Numbered from the stretch's first letter, positions 1 to 12,834 are shown. The stretch: DNA of 64,000 bases from Owenia fusiformis (GCA_903813345.2 CAIIXF020000006.1:11600348-11664347); one strand, 5' to 3'. The notes: generated by a model from the sequence alone, not told the origin. Numbers and translations: made by a program.

Positions 1-200
1 GTATCAATGCATCTCAAACACTGAGTCTGAGGGATCAACCCATGTGTCTCAATCTATGTATCAATGCATCTCAACCACTGAGTCTGAGGGATCAACCCAT
101 GTGTCTCAATCTATGTATCAACGCATCTCAACCACTGAGTCTGAGGGATCGACCCATGAATCTCAATCTATGTCTCAGTGCATCTCAACCAATGAGTCTG
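1..200. repeat. 57-bp minisatellite, about 3.5 copies
   Basis: Units begin at 1, 58, 115 and 172 and are nearly identical, each carrying the words ATGCATCTCAA and CTGAGTCTGAGGGATC; the fourth is partial. The array is cut by the window edge, so its true length is unknown. The 57-bp period is a multiple of three, so a plus-strand frame stays open from base 2 to the stop at 251-253 and would encode a 19-residue Ser/Thr/Glu-rich repeat (core TTESEGSTHVSQSMYQ). This could be the end of a repeat-containing exon or a non-coding satellite; no splice site or neighbouring exon decides it. Confidence 0.85.
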
Positions 201-253
201 AAGAAAAGAGCTGGGCCTTTTACCTTATGACCAACCTCAACATGCCCGAATAA

Positions 254-1148
254 ATGGATGTTAAACTATATGATACTTCATCCAGATCAAGTATCGCAAT
301 CAAGCCCGTTCTATTTTTAAATTTTCTATGACTCTAATAGCTAGTCCATTAGTAAATGGTTAATAACATATCCAGGTAGCACTGTTAAGTTGAAGAAATT
401 CAAGGTTTCTGTTTTATTTCGATCCTCTTTAGTAGCTATAAATTGTTCATGTTACAAATTAGATCATGTTCAGTTACCATGGTTTCCAAGTACAATATAC
501 TCCCAAACATTATCATGAATATGTACAGCTTTCTTTCTCACATTTGTCATATTATGGAAAACAATGAATTATTTTTCTTCAGTTTTCACATTTACTAATG
601 GGTTGAGCTAGTTTTGTAGTCATAGAACATTAATAAAACACATGGTCTCTTTATTATGAAGACTTTGCCCACAATGTCCCTACAATCCACTGTCATTTAT
701 GTGTAGCAGTATGTTCGAAAGATTTTTTATAATTATCAACAAAATATTTTCGTCTTTTTGTAGTCGCAAAAATGAAAATACTTTCTAAAGTTAAAACACA
801 TTCTATACAATTTGCTTAATTTATATACCCTTCATAATAAAATATAACTTACAGGATAGATGTAGGTGATGTAAAATTCAAACTCCCGTCTCAATGAAAT
901 AATATTCCAGATCTCTGATATAATACATGTATATAATACAATGTACAAGCAAGACCAACAAAGACAACAGTGAAGCCGTAATATTTGTAACATTATATAT
1001 CAAATTAATTTGAGCCTCCAGAAAAACCATTGAGATAGAAGAAGCTATATAGATTAATATATCCTATGACTTCAGCATATTTGCTGTTAGAAAAGAAGCC
1101 ACAACGTTATTGGTATATTTCTCTCCCCGTAGGTATATATGATGCCTA
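254..1148. other. A+T-rich DNA, nothing recognised
   Basis: No open frame with protein-like composition and no clear repeat was seen here on either strand. Confidence 0.5.
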
Positions 1149-1150
1149 TA

Positions 1151-1526
1151 CAGGGTGATCCAAAAAGTGAACCCTTGCAACAAGCTATATCTCATATATT
1201 AATGGGCTAGTATTCTCAAGTACATGTTTTCGAGGAAGGTCTAAAGGTTTTGTGGGTACCATAAAGGTCACTCAGCCTAAGGTCTTACAGAAGATACCTG
1301 GTATCAACTGACATGTCTGATTTCTGGATGATCTGCTCAATCCATGGTCAACAGTTCTGGATAACTGCTGCAATATGAATGTTGAAGTTGTTCACTGCTC
1401 TCTCCAGCTTATCTTGTTATTGGGTATTTTGTTTTTCTAATGTGATTAGCGAGAATATTAGCCCATTACTGCCAGTAATAACTGGAAATAGCTTGTTGCA
1501 AGTGTTCATTTTTTTGGACCACCCTG
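1151..1526. mobile_element. Tc1/mariner-like MITE, 376 bp
   Basis: The ends are inverted repeats of about 40 bp: the left begins CAGGGTGATCCAAAAAGTGA and the complement of the right begins CAGGGTGGTCCAAAAAAATG; both continue into TTGCAACAAGCTAT. TA flanks each end (1149-1150 and 1527-1528), the target duplication of the Tc1/mariner superfamily. The interior has no transposase frame, so the copy is non-autonomous. The family call rests on the TA duplication and the end sequence only. Confidence 0.8.
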
Positions 1527-1528
1527 TA

Positions 1529-2598
1529 TATAGTTTACAATATGGTTTGTCTTAAAGGGCTAGTTTCCCCTCCAAATGTCCTGCAAACCTTTTATGTTTG
1601 AAACTATTTTTCAACAATTAACGAAGTTGATTCTTAATAACTTAAATAGCACATGGTCCAATATGGGAGTATATGTTGCAAAATCTTTTGAGGGAAGTGT
1701 ATTTTTATTTTATTCCATGCTTCAGACTTACTAGCCTAATACAGCTTAAAGCATTTCATTTGATCTTCTGACATTTACTATTTGTAGCATTTTTCAATTA
1801 TTGGCAATTTGATAGCTTTTAAGAATGACTAGAGACATGAAGGTCTAATGCCTGTCTGCAACGCATCCATCTTAGGTATACAGACTCACTGTCCATATCT
1901 GTGCACCATCTATTTTGTTGTAAAACCATTGTGGCGTAAAAAGGCAATAAATTCCATTTGACCTTTTGCATAATAATATTAATAGATTTAACAATCCTAA
2001 TCTTCAACTTTAGTGTAAAATATTGATTTTCAAGACAAGTTAGAGTAAATGACAAATTATCATTTATTGATTCCATTATATGAGGAAGGTGTTAGGCAAC
2101 TTAAAACAATTTTTCCACAAACTGTCAACAATTGGAAACTGAGAGTGCAAAAATTACATCCGAAATAGCCCATACTTTAATATATTTATTCATATGCCCT
2201 TTTTCTTAACTTATTTGGGTACATTCATACTTGTGAACACTAATTCTCGAAACCCGTCATATTCATCCAAATACCCCATCTATTATCAAATTACAGCTTG
2301 ATTAACTAAATCATGAATTTAGCTAGATAAAAAGAATTTCCCATGCTCGATAATTAAATAAAATCAAGATAAATGAAGAGTTTTATTATATTGGATCAGC
2401 AATTTAAGCAGCATATCCCTTGATGAGTACTGTAAACAGAACAAGGAGAAACATTAGGGAATAAACATATTAGCTGAAAATGATTTACTCAATAGAAAAT
2501 CACAAATATTTTTATTTATTATAGTCATAATAAATGTATAATTCAACAAGTTAATATAAAAAGTAAGTTTAAGAATTATTTTTAAATCTGTTTCTTAG
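1529..2598. other. A+T-rich DNA, nothing recognised
   Basis: Only short frames occur; the 85-residue minus frame at 1819-2076 has no recognisable motif. No repeat structure was seen. Confidence 0.45.
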
Positions 2599-2871
2599 AA
2601 AACACAAGATACAAATGACTTCTTTGACAAAAAATCACAAGGCACCAACCAGTCAGTTGCAGTTGTTTCCCTTTGTGCACTTGGGGTCAAATATTTGTGT
2701 ACCACACCATACAACAGCTGCTTTTTCTTTACCACATTATCTATAGGCTTTTCTCGAATCTCCTTGATATTTCATCTATTCAATTGCCTATGCATATGTC
2801 AGTATTTAATTGATGAAGGCTTTCTTATTCCAAAATATTGGTACAGATTTACTTCTGTTGAGGCACACTGA
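2599..2871 (+). other. Open frame behind an acceptor-like site; doubtful exon
   Basis: A pyrimidine-rich stretch ending CTTAG at 2598 is followed by 90 open codons and a TGA at 2869-2871. There is no ATG, so it could only be a terminal exon. The predicted peptide has a polar start (KTQDTNDFFDKKSQGTNQ), a Cys- and Phe-rich hydrophobic middle and a polar end. No family is recognised. An open frame of this length can occur by chance in such A+T-rich DNA. Confidence 0.15.
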
Positions 2872-4262
2872 CATTGAAAAAAAATAGAATATATTTAGAG
2901 CACAAGTTACAAATAAGCCTATCTCCCAATAATATGTCTTCCTAGATATTTGGAGACCCTGCAGACCCCGTATTCAAAAAATAATGTAATGCTTAAGAAT
3001 CTGAAAATGGCAGAATTACATTCATTTGTTTGTTTGTTTGGTTGTCTCAAATACATACTGTACCTAATGAAATTGATCTTACAACATGACTGCTCAACAA
3101 GGAGAACAAGACATGTGATTTACTTATGAGTCATTATTTATGATCTATTTATAACCTGAACCATGCTAAAGTAGGCGAAAGCAGGTGCAAGAGTGGCATA
3201 ATTTCAGGTTCTTCCACACGCTCACATTCTTTCATATACCTGTAACATACATGAAAGTACATCCAAAGTTCAAATGGTAGAGCACCATTTTGCATTATGG
3301 ATATAGGCCAATAGAAAGAGGAGTTTAAGAAAACTAGAGCAACTAGATTCGTCTATAGATAAACCTCTGCCTGAAGTGTTCCTTCGAACAATTCCAACAT
3401 CATGAACCATAACTACAAGCCAACATCCAATAACTATGTTTACCTGTATCTGGGTCACTGTCTAAGAAAAGAGACAACTCTTCAGTCAAAACATTTTTTT
3501 ACCGATTACAGTTAATGCAAAAGTTAACAAAAACCTGATTAATATAACCCATATTAAAATGGACTAAATCTAAATCTGCTTGACCAAAACATAAGCCACC
3601 ATTAATTGAGGAAAGAACTAATCTTTTAAGTGAAGATAAAAATATGTGCTGTTGCATCTGATGAAACATTCTTATAAGTAAACAGGGCTCAGATACCAAA
3701 AACCACTCATCCCGATGAATTAATTATCCAAAAAGATGAAACGAATTAAAGACATGACGCATGAACAAGTAGAGGTGCAAACAGGTGTCAATGTAAAAGT
3801 CAAGATCTCCTGCCCCGAATGTGCATCTGATGAAATGTTCATAAAGAACATATGTAGAACATAACGCAAGCAAAACAACCCTTTGAGTGTAAAGTAGAAA
3901 CACACTACTAATCTAAAGATTAACAACATACCTGATGAATATCCAAATACCAATGGAGGTTATAAAATATAAAGTGAAACCTCCCTATCAGTTGTAAGAT
4001 AATATGGGAATATTGGAACACAAATAAATAAGTAAATGAAAAAATGACATTTCTGAAGCATCAGTACAGGTATATATCTGCATTATAAATGTAAATTTGT
4101 AAATGTATGCTATCTTAAAATACTATTCTTTAGTTTGCATAACATTCTTATAGAGTAAAATATGATATGTAACCTGCTGGCAGAGTTTAGTTAAAGACGA
4201 ACCTCTCTTTTAAGAAGCAAAGTCAAATGAATTCAAATGGTATTATGGTTGGTAAAATAAAC

Positions 4263-4335
4263 AAGGCATATTAACATGCAAAAAAGTCACCACCTACTAT
4301 TTGTAACAAATGCTGAATGCTGATTAAGAGTAACT
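4263..4335 (+). repeat. Hairpin-ended interspersed repeat, copy 1 (truncated)
   Basis: This shares the words GGCATATTAACATGCAAA, GTCACCACCT and TGCTGAATGCTGA with four other copies in the window (14804, 22630, 29901, 38641). The terminal hairpin half is missing here. Confidence 0.6.
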
Positions 4336-4719
4336 TTGTCAAATTGTAAATCAGCTGGTCCTCAAATGAGGCTTACTTATCATATGATACTTGTGCTCGC
4401 TGTTGTAAAGTGTATGCTCGTTCCTCACCATAGACAGAGGTAAACACGGTTTAGCCAAGCATATCTATCCAAAACGAGGCTAAAATGCGTTTAAAACACA
4501 CAATGGTGACTTTGGGGAAGTTTGAAATGGTGGTAAGTTTATTGATAAGCTACATACACCAGTCTGTGTCTGCTACAGTTATAATAGCATATACCATTCG
4601 GTGGAGAACTTTACAGAGTATGTCTATGTGCAGCTTCTTGAAATTTAGTCAATCAGGGAAATATATTCTGTATGTACAAAGTCAGTCACTTGCTGAAACT
4701 TGACAATCAGGCCATTTTC

Positions 4720-5400
4720 CTTGCTGAAATTCTGTGTTTTTGACTTTGTCACTCGACGCATGTCTATAAAATCACATATTCACTATGGCAATCTATATTT
4801 CTTCAAAGTGTGATTACTGTTTGGCTTCTGTTCAACGATTCTCGGTCGAAATCCAGGCATATTTCGGAAATGCAGTCCAGACACAACAGCAATGCGGGTT
4901 CAGACATACATATTTGACAAAACTGGAAGCGCAGTCACGGCAATGAAGCTGGTGTTCTATCATGTACGATAATTTCTTTGGAGCCTAAGGGTCTTTGGGA
5001 AATGGTGTTGCATGGCCTGTTCCCCCTAGTTGGTGAGAGGAATTTTCTATCGGTTTTCCGTTTATTTCCCTAGACATTTATACTAATTGAAGACATGCTT
5101 CCTATTCTTCTTCATTCGATACAGGGACATATTACCCTTGCTTGATCTTCTCTTTCTGAGAAAATGTGTTAGATGCCTGATTAAATCAAAATACTTGATA
5201 GAAACGCAAGGCTTCTACTTTGTGCTTTACAATACAGAGAAAGTTGGTGCCTGGGCCAAGTTTCCATACAATCTAATCTATGCTGTGGACACGTTGCCAT
5301 ATTGCTGAAAATGACTGTGCCACGTTTCCGGCGAGTTCTATTTTGTAAGCAGATTGCGAGAAAAACAAGCAAAAGTTTCAATGTTAATTTGTATTGTACA
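4720..5400. promoter_or_regulatory. CpG-enriched segment, possible gene start
   Basis: CpG dinucleotides are visibly denser here than in the surroundings (for example CTCGACGCATG, GATTCTCGGTCG, GGAAGCGCAGTCACGGC, TTTCCGGCGAG). In CpG-depleted invertebrate DNA this can mark a promoter or first exon. No convincing coding exon was found in it, although small frames exist on both strands (5087-5308 plus, 5181-5381 minus). The call is inference from composition alone. Confidence 0.25.
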
Positions 5401-5578
5401 TTCTATATGTGTCAAGCTATTGAATGCCAACGTTAAATTTGCTCATGAGTTGCAAAATACCTCCTTAATTGGAATTAGAAGATAGCTCAAGAAAAGTAGA
5501 GTCGAGAAATCATATTTGTGTTGTCTATTTCTTTACTCTGGTCAATGCCTGAACAGAAATTGTTATAGCTTTACATAC

Positions 5579-5820
5579 CTTGAGGGGTTCTCCACCGAAT
5601 GTGAAGCATGCATTGTCAAAAACTTATCTATGTTTTGAAGAAATGGAGGACGAAGTGCCTCCGATAATCTTAGTTTGCCTCCATTGTGGTCTGTAATGCG
5701 TTGCAGCCTCGATTGATCAGCTACGCGTGGCTGTAACATGTTATCTATGTCTACCTTATTCTTACTTATATCAGAAAGTCCCAGGTTTTGAAACACATTA
5801 TGGATCAAAAAAGACAAACA
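5579..5820 (-). CDS. Possible coding exon, unknown protein
   Basis: Read on the minus strand this 242-nt segment is open through 80 codons and ends TCAAG at a donor (gtatgt, 5573-5578). The proposed acceptor is the CAG ending at 5821, which has a poor pyrimidine tract, so the 5' boundary is uncertain. The peptide is mixed and protein-like: DISKNKVDIDNMLQPRVADQ, then a Leu/Arg/Pro-rich stretch and FLQNIDKFLTMHASHSVENP. No family is recognised. It sits beside a CpG-enriched segment. It could belong to an unidentified minus-strand gene; there is no evidence that it joins the F-BAR gene 40 kb away. Confidence 0.35.
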
Positions 5821-6416
5821 CTGCTTCCAATTGTACAGTGCAACAGTTTACATCCTATACCTGAATGACACATACATGTAGCACAGCCCCTATATCGAAC
5901 ATAATCCCAATAACAAAGTCCCCAAACATTGTCTGGTATTGAGGTTTTGTTGTTTTGATGTTTTTTAAGTGTCATTCCATATTCTACTGAAGATATGAAC
6001 AGATGATTGAAAGATCATGATCAAATAGGATATTGAACCTGAGAAAACAAATAAGGTATGAGCTCAAGTACTCATCTATGGTACTGTTTTAACATCAAAA
6101 CCAATATATATTTGTCACGGTGTACCACAGGAGAATTAATAGTTTGAATAGCGATCGATTATCTTTTTATGATGTCTGAATAGACATAATCACCTATAAA
6201 GAAACATTTAAATGGGTCTGTAATGTAAAAATAGATATGAAAAAATAATAACCTGGTCATAAACAATCACTTAACAGGGCAGATAGTTTGACCTTCATGT
6301 TAATGTGTTTTTTTATGGCATACTTATGTCACAAAGGGTTTTCACTTTTTTAGTATTAGTATAATGATCAGCAATTGAAATACCTATACATAGGAGAACC
6401 AGGGTACAATAGAGAG

Positions 6417-6780
6417 GTTTTTAGCCCCCCATATCTGTTGTTAGTCCCACACATCTGGTTTTTAGCCCAACATATCTGGTTTTTAGCCCCACATATCTGG
6501 TTTTTAGCCCCACATATCTGGTTTTTAGCCCTACATATCTGTTTTAGCCCCACAGATCTGGTTTTTAGCCCTACATATCTGTTTTTAGCCCCACATATCT
6601 GGTTTTTAGCCCTACATATCTGGTTTTTAGCCCATTTATCTATTTGTAGCCCCACAAATCTGGTTTTTAGCCCTACATATCTGTTTTAACCCCACATATC
6701 TGTTTTAGCCCCACATATCTGTTTTAGCCCCATATATCTGTTTTTAGCCTAACATATCTGTTTAAGCCCAAATATCTGTA
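6417..6780. repeat. 21-bp minisatellite, about 17 copies
   Basis: The unit is GTTTTTAGCCCCACATATCTG with small variants and 19-21-bp lengths. The long frames on both strands here (plus 6375-6689, minus 6368-6655) are products of the repeat period and not genes. Confidence 0.95.
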
Positions 6781-9700
6781 TCATATTGACTCTTAGCTAA
6801 ACACATTCTGCGAAATGTCTCTGTTATAAATGATTTCATAAGTATCTCAATAATCAGATTCGATACATGATTTGAAACATTTTTTAAAAAGTTTGAAAAT
6901 GAAATCAAATTAAAATATAATATGAAACAACATTGAAAAATGTTAGTACACTCGGAGTCGAATCTGCAAGGAACTGGAAATAGTAGAAGCTTTGAATGCA
7001 GAAAGATATAATCACATTGAAAGTGCTGGTCTTTATAAATATTTGAAGATGTGTATTGATGTGTTAATTGTCAAATGAGCCAAATATATCAATACTTTGA
7101 TGTATCTCAATATCCCTAGTACATAAAACTAACACAAGAGACATAATCATTCCCTAGCTTTCTTTGGAAGTCATTTTTATGAATTAACAAGTCAAGATTT
7201 ATAAACTCACATGGTTATAGAAAGGAATTTATTGTAAATAATGCAACCATTTATGCTTAAACTTTGAAAACGGCATAAACAATGGAGTCATGACAATATG
7301 ACAATGAAAGAAATGCCTATGAAGTCATGACAATTATGTGAAATATGACAATGTAAAAGTTGACAATAATTTATGAGATTTTATGATTTTTGAAAATTTT
7401 ACAATGAATTAACTGATATTGAGTCACAATGAAGTTCTGAAAAAATATAATGAAAATATAACAATGGAGTCATGGCAATCAAAGAACTCACAATGACAAA
7501 GAAAGATTGCCATACAGACATACATGATGGTGAATAAACAGTATGGTAGAATCCCAGATCTATCAAGTTCTATAAGCCTGAATACTGACAGATCCATAGA
7601 TATACCACTCAAACACTATCCTTACGCAATGGGATATTGATTGCGATTGGAAAATGACAAGTTGATTATTATTGTATGGATAATAATTCATATCCCTTCT
7701 CTACTTGAGACAGGGGGCTGCAAACTGCTTAATGGTCAGCATCTAAATATACTACTGAATTTGCAATTTTCCCATCTTAGTTACATCATAGGGTTTCTGG
7801 AGAAGCTCAGTCATACAATTATGTTTTCCATATAATGCTGTATTAGACTGTGGCAGAAGTCCTACATTTACATTCATCCACTCGTGCTATTGTTCCTCAC
7901 AATCTACCTTATGTAAAACGAAATAGGTTCCTCACATTTAACACCAGAGACAACATTAGAAACAATCTAATCAAAACTAATAGCCCAAGTAAAACCGTGA
8001 TAGTAGATGTTTATTTCTCCAATCTATGGATTCTATATGCTGATATATCTTTCATAAATTTATCTCAAAGCATATTAAGTCTAACATTTTTTTGCTTTTA
8101 TAAGTGGAATCAAAGCTGTTGTTTTCATTGCAAGAGGAGAGAAAATCAACATGAAGAAGTATCTTCAGCAGTTCAGATTACCTCTTCTGCACTTTGAGTC
8201 CATATAGGAAGTCCATATTGGATTGAGCTGACAGAGATATAACAAACCTTTTAATAAAGAAATGTCAAAGGGTGATATTTTTATTAGAAATAGTTTTTCT
8301 TGATTTAATGTAATATCAATTATAGAGCAAAGGTATAAAACATAAAAACCAATGTCGGGTATTAATACTGTTAACGTAATTCTAGCAAAGTCCTCAGCAA
8401 GTTCTATAGAGGTTAAACACAAAGGTACCAACACAAACACTGAGGTATAGGAAAGAGATATCAACTTATCATAATTTCAGTGCAGCTTGTACTTTGTGTC
8501 GATTAAGATACAAACTTCAAAGGTATTCCATGTGTATCATAATCTGCGTAGCACTTTATATGAAACCACCTCCTGATATTTACTTAATAATTTACTATCG
8601 AGGCTTAATTAAGGGGCTAATCAAGTATAACTCATCAGCGGATTCCAAAATATTTTGGGTGAATGCAGTATATGCTGACGTCATTACCTGACTGAGCACG
8701 CAAATCTGTAAACATCTCCTCAGTGAAGAATGCAAACAAACAAGCCCAAAAACAGATGTACAATACATGTATATCGTGTAAGAGTGATGTCTTTTGGCCT
8801 TGTTTAAGTTCAGACCTTCTCAGTGTTAGTCCAGAATATATTTCAGAAATTCATTTTGGAAGTTAATCTGGCATATAGGGGTATCAAGTTCATTAGTGTC
8901 TTTTACTTTAACCAACTTATAATATCTCAAAGTTCCATGACATCATGTCGAATGTTGTTAAAGTTGTTAAAATGCAGAACATCATCATATAAAAAATCAT
9001 CTAATATGTTATGACAAAGCCGATTAAGATTAAAAGGCAGAAACTTGTGACTGGGCTGAAATGTCTAAATAATGTTATACCTGGTATTATACAGGTAAAA
9101 TATAAAGTTCAAGTAACAACTACTACAGAACGTAGTTTATTTATAATATGGGCTTTATAATAAGCACTGACAACAAAATCAAACTAAGTAATCAAAAATA
9201 AATTAAAAATGGCTGCCAGAAAACAAGATGGCCATCTAAAGTTTAATCAACTGTAAGAACTCTGTAGTTTTCCTACAACTGCAATGACAAATTTGAGATT
9301 TGTATGCATTGTTTTAGTCTATCAGAAGACAGATAAAGGCATTTGGGCAGTTTCAGTAATACTTAAAGTTCTTGGTTAACTCAAACGGTTTCACAACAGA
9401 TTTTGTTGGAATTGATTCACTTATTCATTTTTCCGTTCATTCATTAATATCTACTTCCTTGTTTCAATTCAAATCCTTGTTTTTCTAACAGGTTCAATTA
9501 AGTTATCTGTAGTGTTAAAATCACCATTTCTAAAACGGTAATGATATCTTACCTCTAGTAAATATGTTTGTTTCCTTTGTATCCCTTTCCTAGGTTAATC
9601 CACTGTTTGAAAAAATACTCCTAAAGACGATTCAGATGATTCTTTGGAGTTTATCGAGTAATTCCTCCAAAATGGATTTTGATGAGATAAAAGTATGTCT

Positions 9701-10720
9701 GGTTTATGGTATGAATATCAGTTAAAAGGAGCCAAGTAGTCGAGGATTTAGTTTATTGTAAAACCTGATCTGTGATGTAATCAATGATATCATCTATTAT
9801 GACTATATCATCTATATGGATGATGTTACCAACTTCCTATAACTGTTCCATAATAGTTAGAAAATACAGCTGGAACCTTATCCTCGATCAACCTAAATAT
9901 GATTATCTTGATGCCTGTTTGAGAAGTTCCCTAAGGTTTTTGAATCTTTCGATATAATTGCTCTGCTAGATAGTTGTCTTAATCTTTTCTCTCACAATTT
10001 CACAGATTCCTGAGAAATTTCTCAAACATCTAAACCTTTAATTTTTATCTTTGTGAATATAGATCACATTTGGCAATTTCTCAAAGTCTCTTCTTATTGC
10101 TGTGGAGTTAGACTTGTATCATTCAGTATGTTACCATCTTTGGTAAGGGACAATAGTTCCTAGCTTGAGACCGTGTTTCTATTTTGGTGGTGTTCAACTC
10201 CCTCTGCATCATTCAGTTCTTCCTAATCAATTTATGCATCAGTTGTAGCTTCAGTGTTTTCATAACCCCTAAACCCCAATACACGGGGAACACACCATGA
10301 TAGAACATACCAACAATTACCTTTCAAAAAGTCTCAATAAGCTATATAGCATGTGAATTAAGGTTCTGAATGATACCCTGGCCTTCCTCTAAACTTGCAG
10401 AAAGTGTTATGATGCTAGAACTATTATTGTGAAGTGTTATGGCACAAACTGCAAATGCACATATTTCTTTGATTGAGTCATCCCCAAGAAATAAGTTAAT
10501 ATATATCATAGTGATTTTTCTCTTTATTTAACAAATGTTTATGAACTGTTTCTGAAGACATGTGTCATCTCCCAGTTGGATCATCAATTAAGTCATCCCT
10601 GTCAACAACTCCTTCACTTACCTCAACACCTTTGTGTTCAAGAGTCTTATTAGAGTCCCAAACAAATTCTGAAAGCATTCACAGTCTCCAGATATTCTAA
10701 TGCAAATTGCATTTATATTT
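6781..10720. other. A+T-rich DNA, nothing recognised
   Basis: The stretch is long and carries only short chance frames. At 7283-7480 the words TGACAAT and ATGACAATG recur irregularly, a decayed short repeat. No exon with paired splice sites was recognised. Confidence 0.45.
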
Positions 10721-10855
10721 TCATAAAATGTTTGCACCTAGAAAGGGTTTCCAGGAACTATGTGCTCATAAAATGTTTGCACCTAGAAAGGGTTTCCAGG
10801 AACTATGTGCTCATAAAATGTTTGCACCTAGAAAGGGTTTCCAGGAACTATGTGC
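10721..10855. repeat. Perfect 45-bp tandem repeat, three copies
   Basis: Units start at 10721, 10766 and 10811 and are identical by eye, each running from TCATAAAATGTTTGCACC to GGAACTATGTGC. The lack of divergence suggests a recent expansion (or an assembly artefact). Confidence 0.95.
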
Positions 10856-11760
10856 TTATATTCGCACTTGACATGTGATATTTCTGCTTGAATAAGTTAT
10901 ATTGGAAATAAAGTACTGTTAAAGGTTTCAGCAATCTTAAAAGTTTCCCAAAGGTAAAATTTCTGTCTTAGAAAGTTGAAAATGATAATTTCATCTCCTG
11001 ATCCATGATAAAATGTAGGGCCATAGAGACCATCAGGAGCTAATAAATTGAAATTTTTAATATGTAAATAATAATTTTTGTAATACTTACAATATAAGAA
11101 TGTTTTAGCCTGTAATTCTTTGCTAAATTTAAGGCTTATTGTAAGTGCCTCATCTTAAGTAGATTGTAAGCCAATTAACCTTAACTTAAATACTTGTCTT
11201 TAATTACTCCATCAGCATCCATTGATTCTTAAAATATCCACATTGCCTTGCTCCCTTAATGTTTCCTTAATAAACATTAACTCTTACATACATGTCCACA
11301 AATATTTGCCAAAAAGGAAACCTATGTAAATCTCAATTTTCATCAACAGGTTTGCTTCTGTTGGCTGTAGACTCATCAGCATCCTCCAGGTGCCTGGTTG
11401 TGGCCTTTGTCAGCAGTGAGCCTGTAAGGTACAACTCTAGATTGGGGAATGGCATCACCTGAGCTATTTTTACCTGTTCTTAGCCAGGTGATGTGTATGT
11501 TTTTCTATAGCTGGCTGGGTAAATATAGCACCTGGTTGACCCCTTCACAGACTAGAGCTTGCCACAAGAGGCTGTAAGGATGAGTTTTGCAGAATATAGT
11601 TAAATGATACACTGTGGTGCAGAGATATGGGAAGTACTTTTTGTAAATACTATAACCAAGAAGAAGAAAATTAGATTCTTGTACAAATGTTCAATAAGTA
11701 TTTCTTAGAATGCATTGTACTTGTTGTAATCATAATTAGTTTTTGACATAACAAAAACAA
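10856..11760. other. A+T-rich DNA with one GC-richer island, no gene assigned
   Basis: The island at 11345-11600 is richer in G+C. On the plus strand 11351-11429 has AG and GT borders; on the minus strand a CAG acceptor at 11428 leads into a short frame that stops soon after. Neither is convincing. No repeat copy was found elsewhere in the window. Confidence 0.3.
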
Positions 11761-12830
11761 ACCAGAACAACGGCAACGCCAAAGCGTAGCGAATCCCATC
11801 GAACAGAGATAGCTGGCATTTTTACAAACGAATAGCAAATATCATAAAACAACACACCAGAAAGGCCACCATTTTCAAAATGGTTGCTCACTTGCCAAGG
11901 TGTCATCAGAAGAAATAATATGCTTTTAAGTAGCCACCTCTAAAATTTTTGAAAAATCGCACACGTACTTGTAAAATAACACACATAAAAATGGTGGCCA
12001 TTTTTCAAAATGGCCGACTACTCCCCAAAGTTTTATTAGACAATGTGCCATGCTTACAGTATTCACATATCAAATATGAACAAAATCGCTCCACTACTTT
12101 TCGAGTTATAGTAAAATATGTTAAAATGGGGGCCATTTTTCAAATTTTTTTTCAAAATGGCCGCCTTCTCACAAAAATGTCATAGGACAGTGTGCCATGC
12201 TTATAGTATTCACATACCAAATATGAACAAAATCGCTCCACTACTTTTCGAGTTATAGTAAAATATGTTAAAATGGCGGCCATTTTTCAAAATGGCCGCC
12301 TTCTACCAAAAGTGTCTTTAGACAGTGTGCAATGCTTATAGTATTCACATACCAAATATGAACAAAATCGCTCCACTATTTTTTGAGTTACAGCAAAAAT
12401 CGTAAAATGACGAGTAAAGGCCGCCATTTTTCAAGATGGCTGCCATGCGCTTCTTTAATATCTACATTTGTAGCATTATTAATGTCCTTTATAATTTTTT
12501 TACATTTAAAACATATTGCTATTACAGTTTTACATATTGCACCTAAATTACTGTAAAATCGGCACTAAAATGGCCGCCATTTTGAAATGAGCGGCCATTT
12601 TAAAAAGCGACTTTCGAGCAGAACTTCTACCCCCATAGGGTATATGTGTACAAAATATGAACAAAATCGGGCCAACGGTATTTGAGTTATTGCCCGGACG
12701 GACGGACGGACGTACGTACGGACGGACGTACGTACGGACGGACGGACGGACGGACGGACGGACGGACGGACGGACGGACGGACGGACGGAGGCGTTCCCT
12801 ATATCCCTCCGAACTTCGTTCGATGGGATA
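11761..12830. mobile_element. 1.1-kb repeat element with YY1-like arrays and CGGA microsatellite, copy 1
   Basis: The left end begins ACCAGAACAACGGCAACGCC, followed by AATCCCATCGAAC; the right end is TTCGTTCGATGGGAT, so ATCCCATCGAAC is a short inverted terminal motif. Between them lie 3-4 degenerate copies of a roughly 135-bp unit containing AAAATGGCGGCCATTTTTCA and ACATACCAAATATGAACAAA, then a CGGA/CGTA microsatellite at about 12693-12790. A second copy with the same ends lies at 49599-50709. No coding capacity is seen. Superfamily unknown; a composite satellite-type transposon is likely. Confidence 0.8.
12693..12790. repeat. (CGGA)n microsatellite with CGTA variants
   Basis: This is nearly 100 bp of GACGGACG-type repeat with interspersed GTAC. 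It is an integral part of the 1.1-kb element, as the other copy carries a shorter version at about 50634-50668. The Arg/Pro/Ser-rich and Gly/Arg/Thr-rich frames across it are artefacts. Confidence 0.95.
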
Positions 12831-12834
12831 AAAA

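Noticed and set aside
6368-6689. Long frames on both strands
   Set aside because: Products of the 21-bp minisatellite.
11351-11429. GC-richer segment with AG/GT borders on the plus strand
   Set aside because: Too short and without partner exons; the minus strand is equally suggestive, so neither is called.
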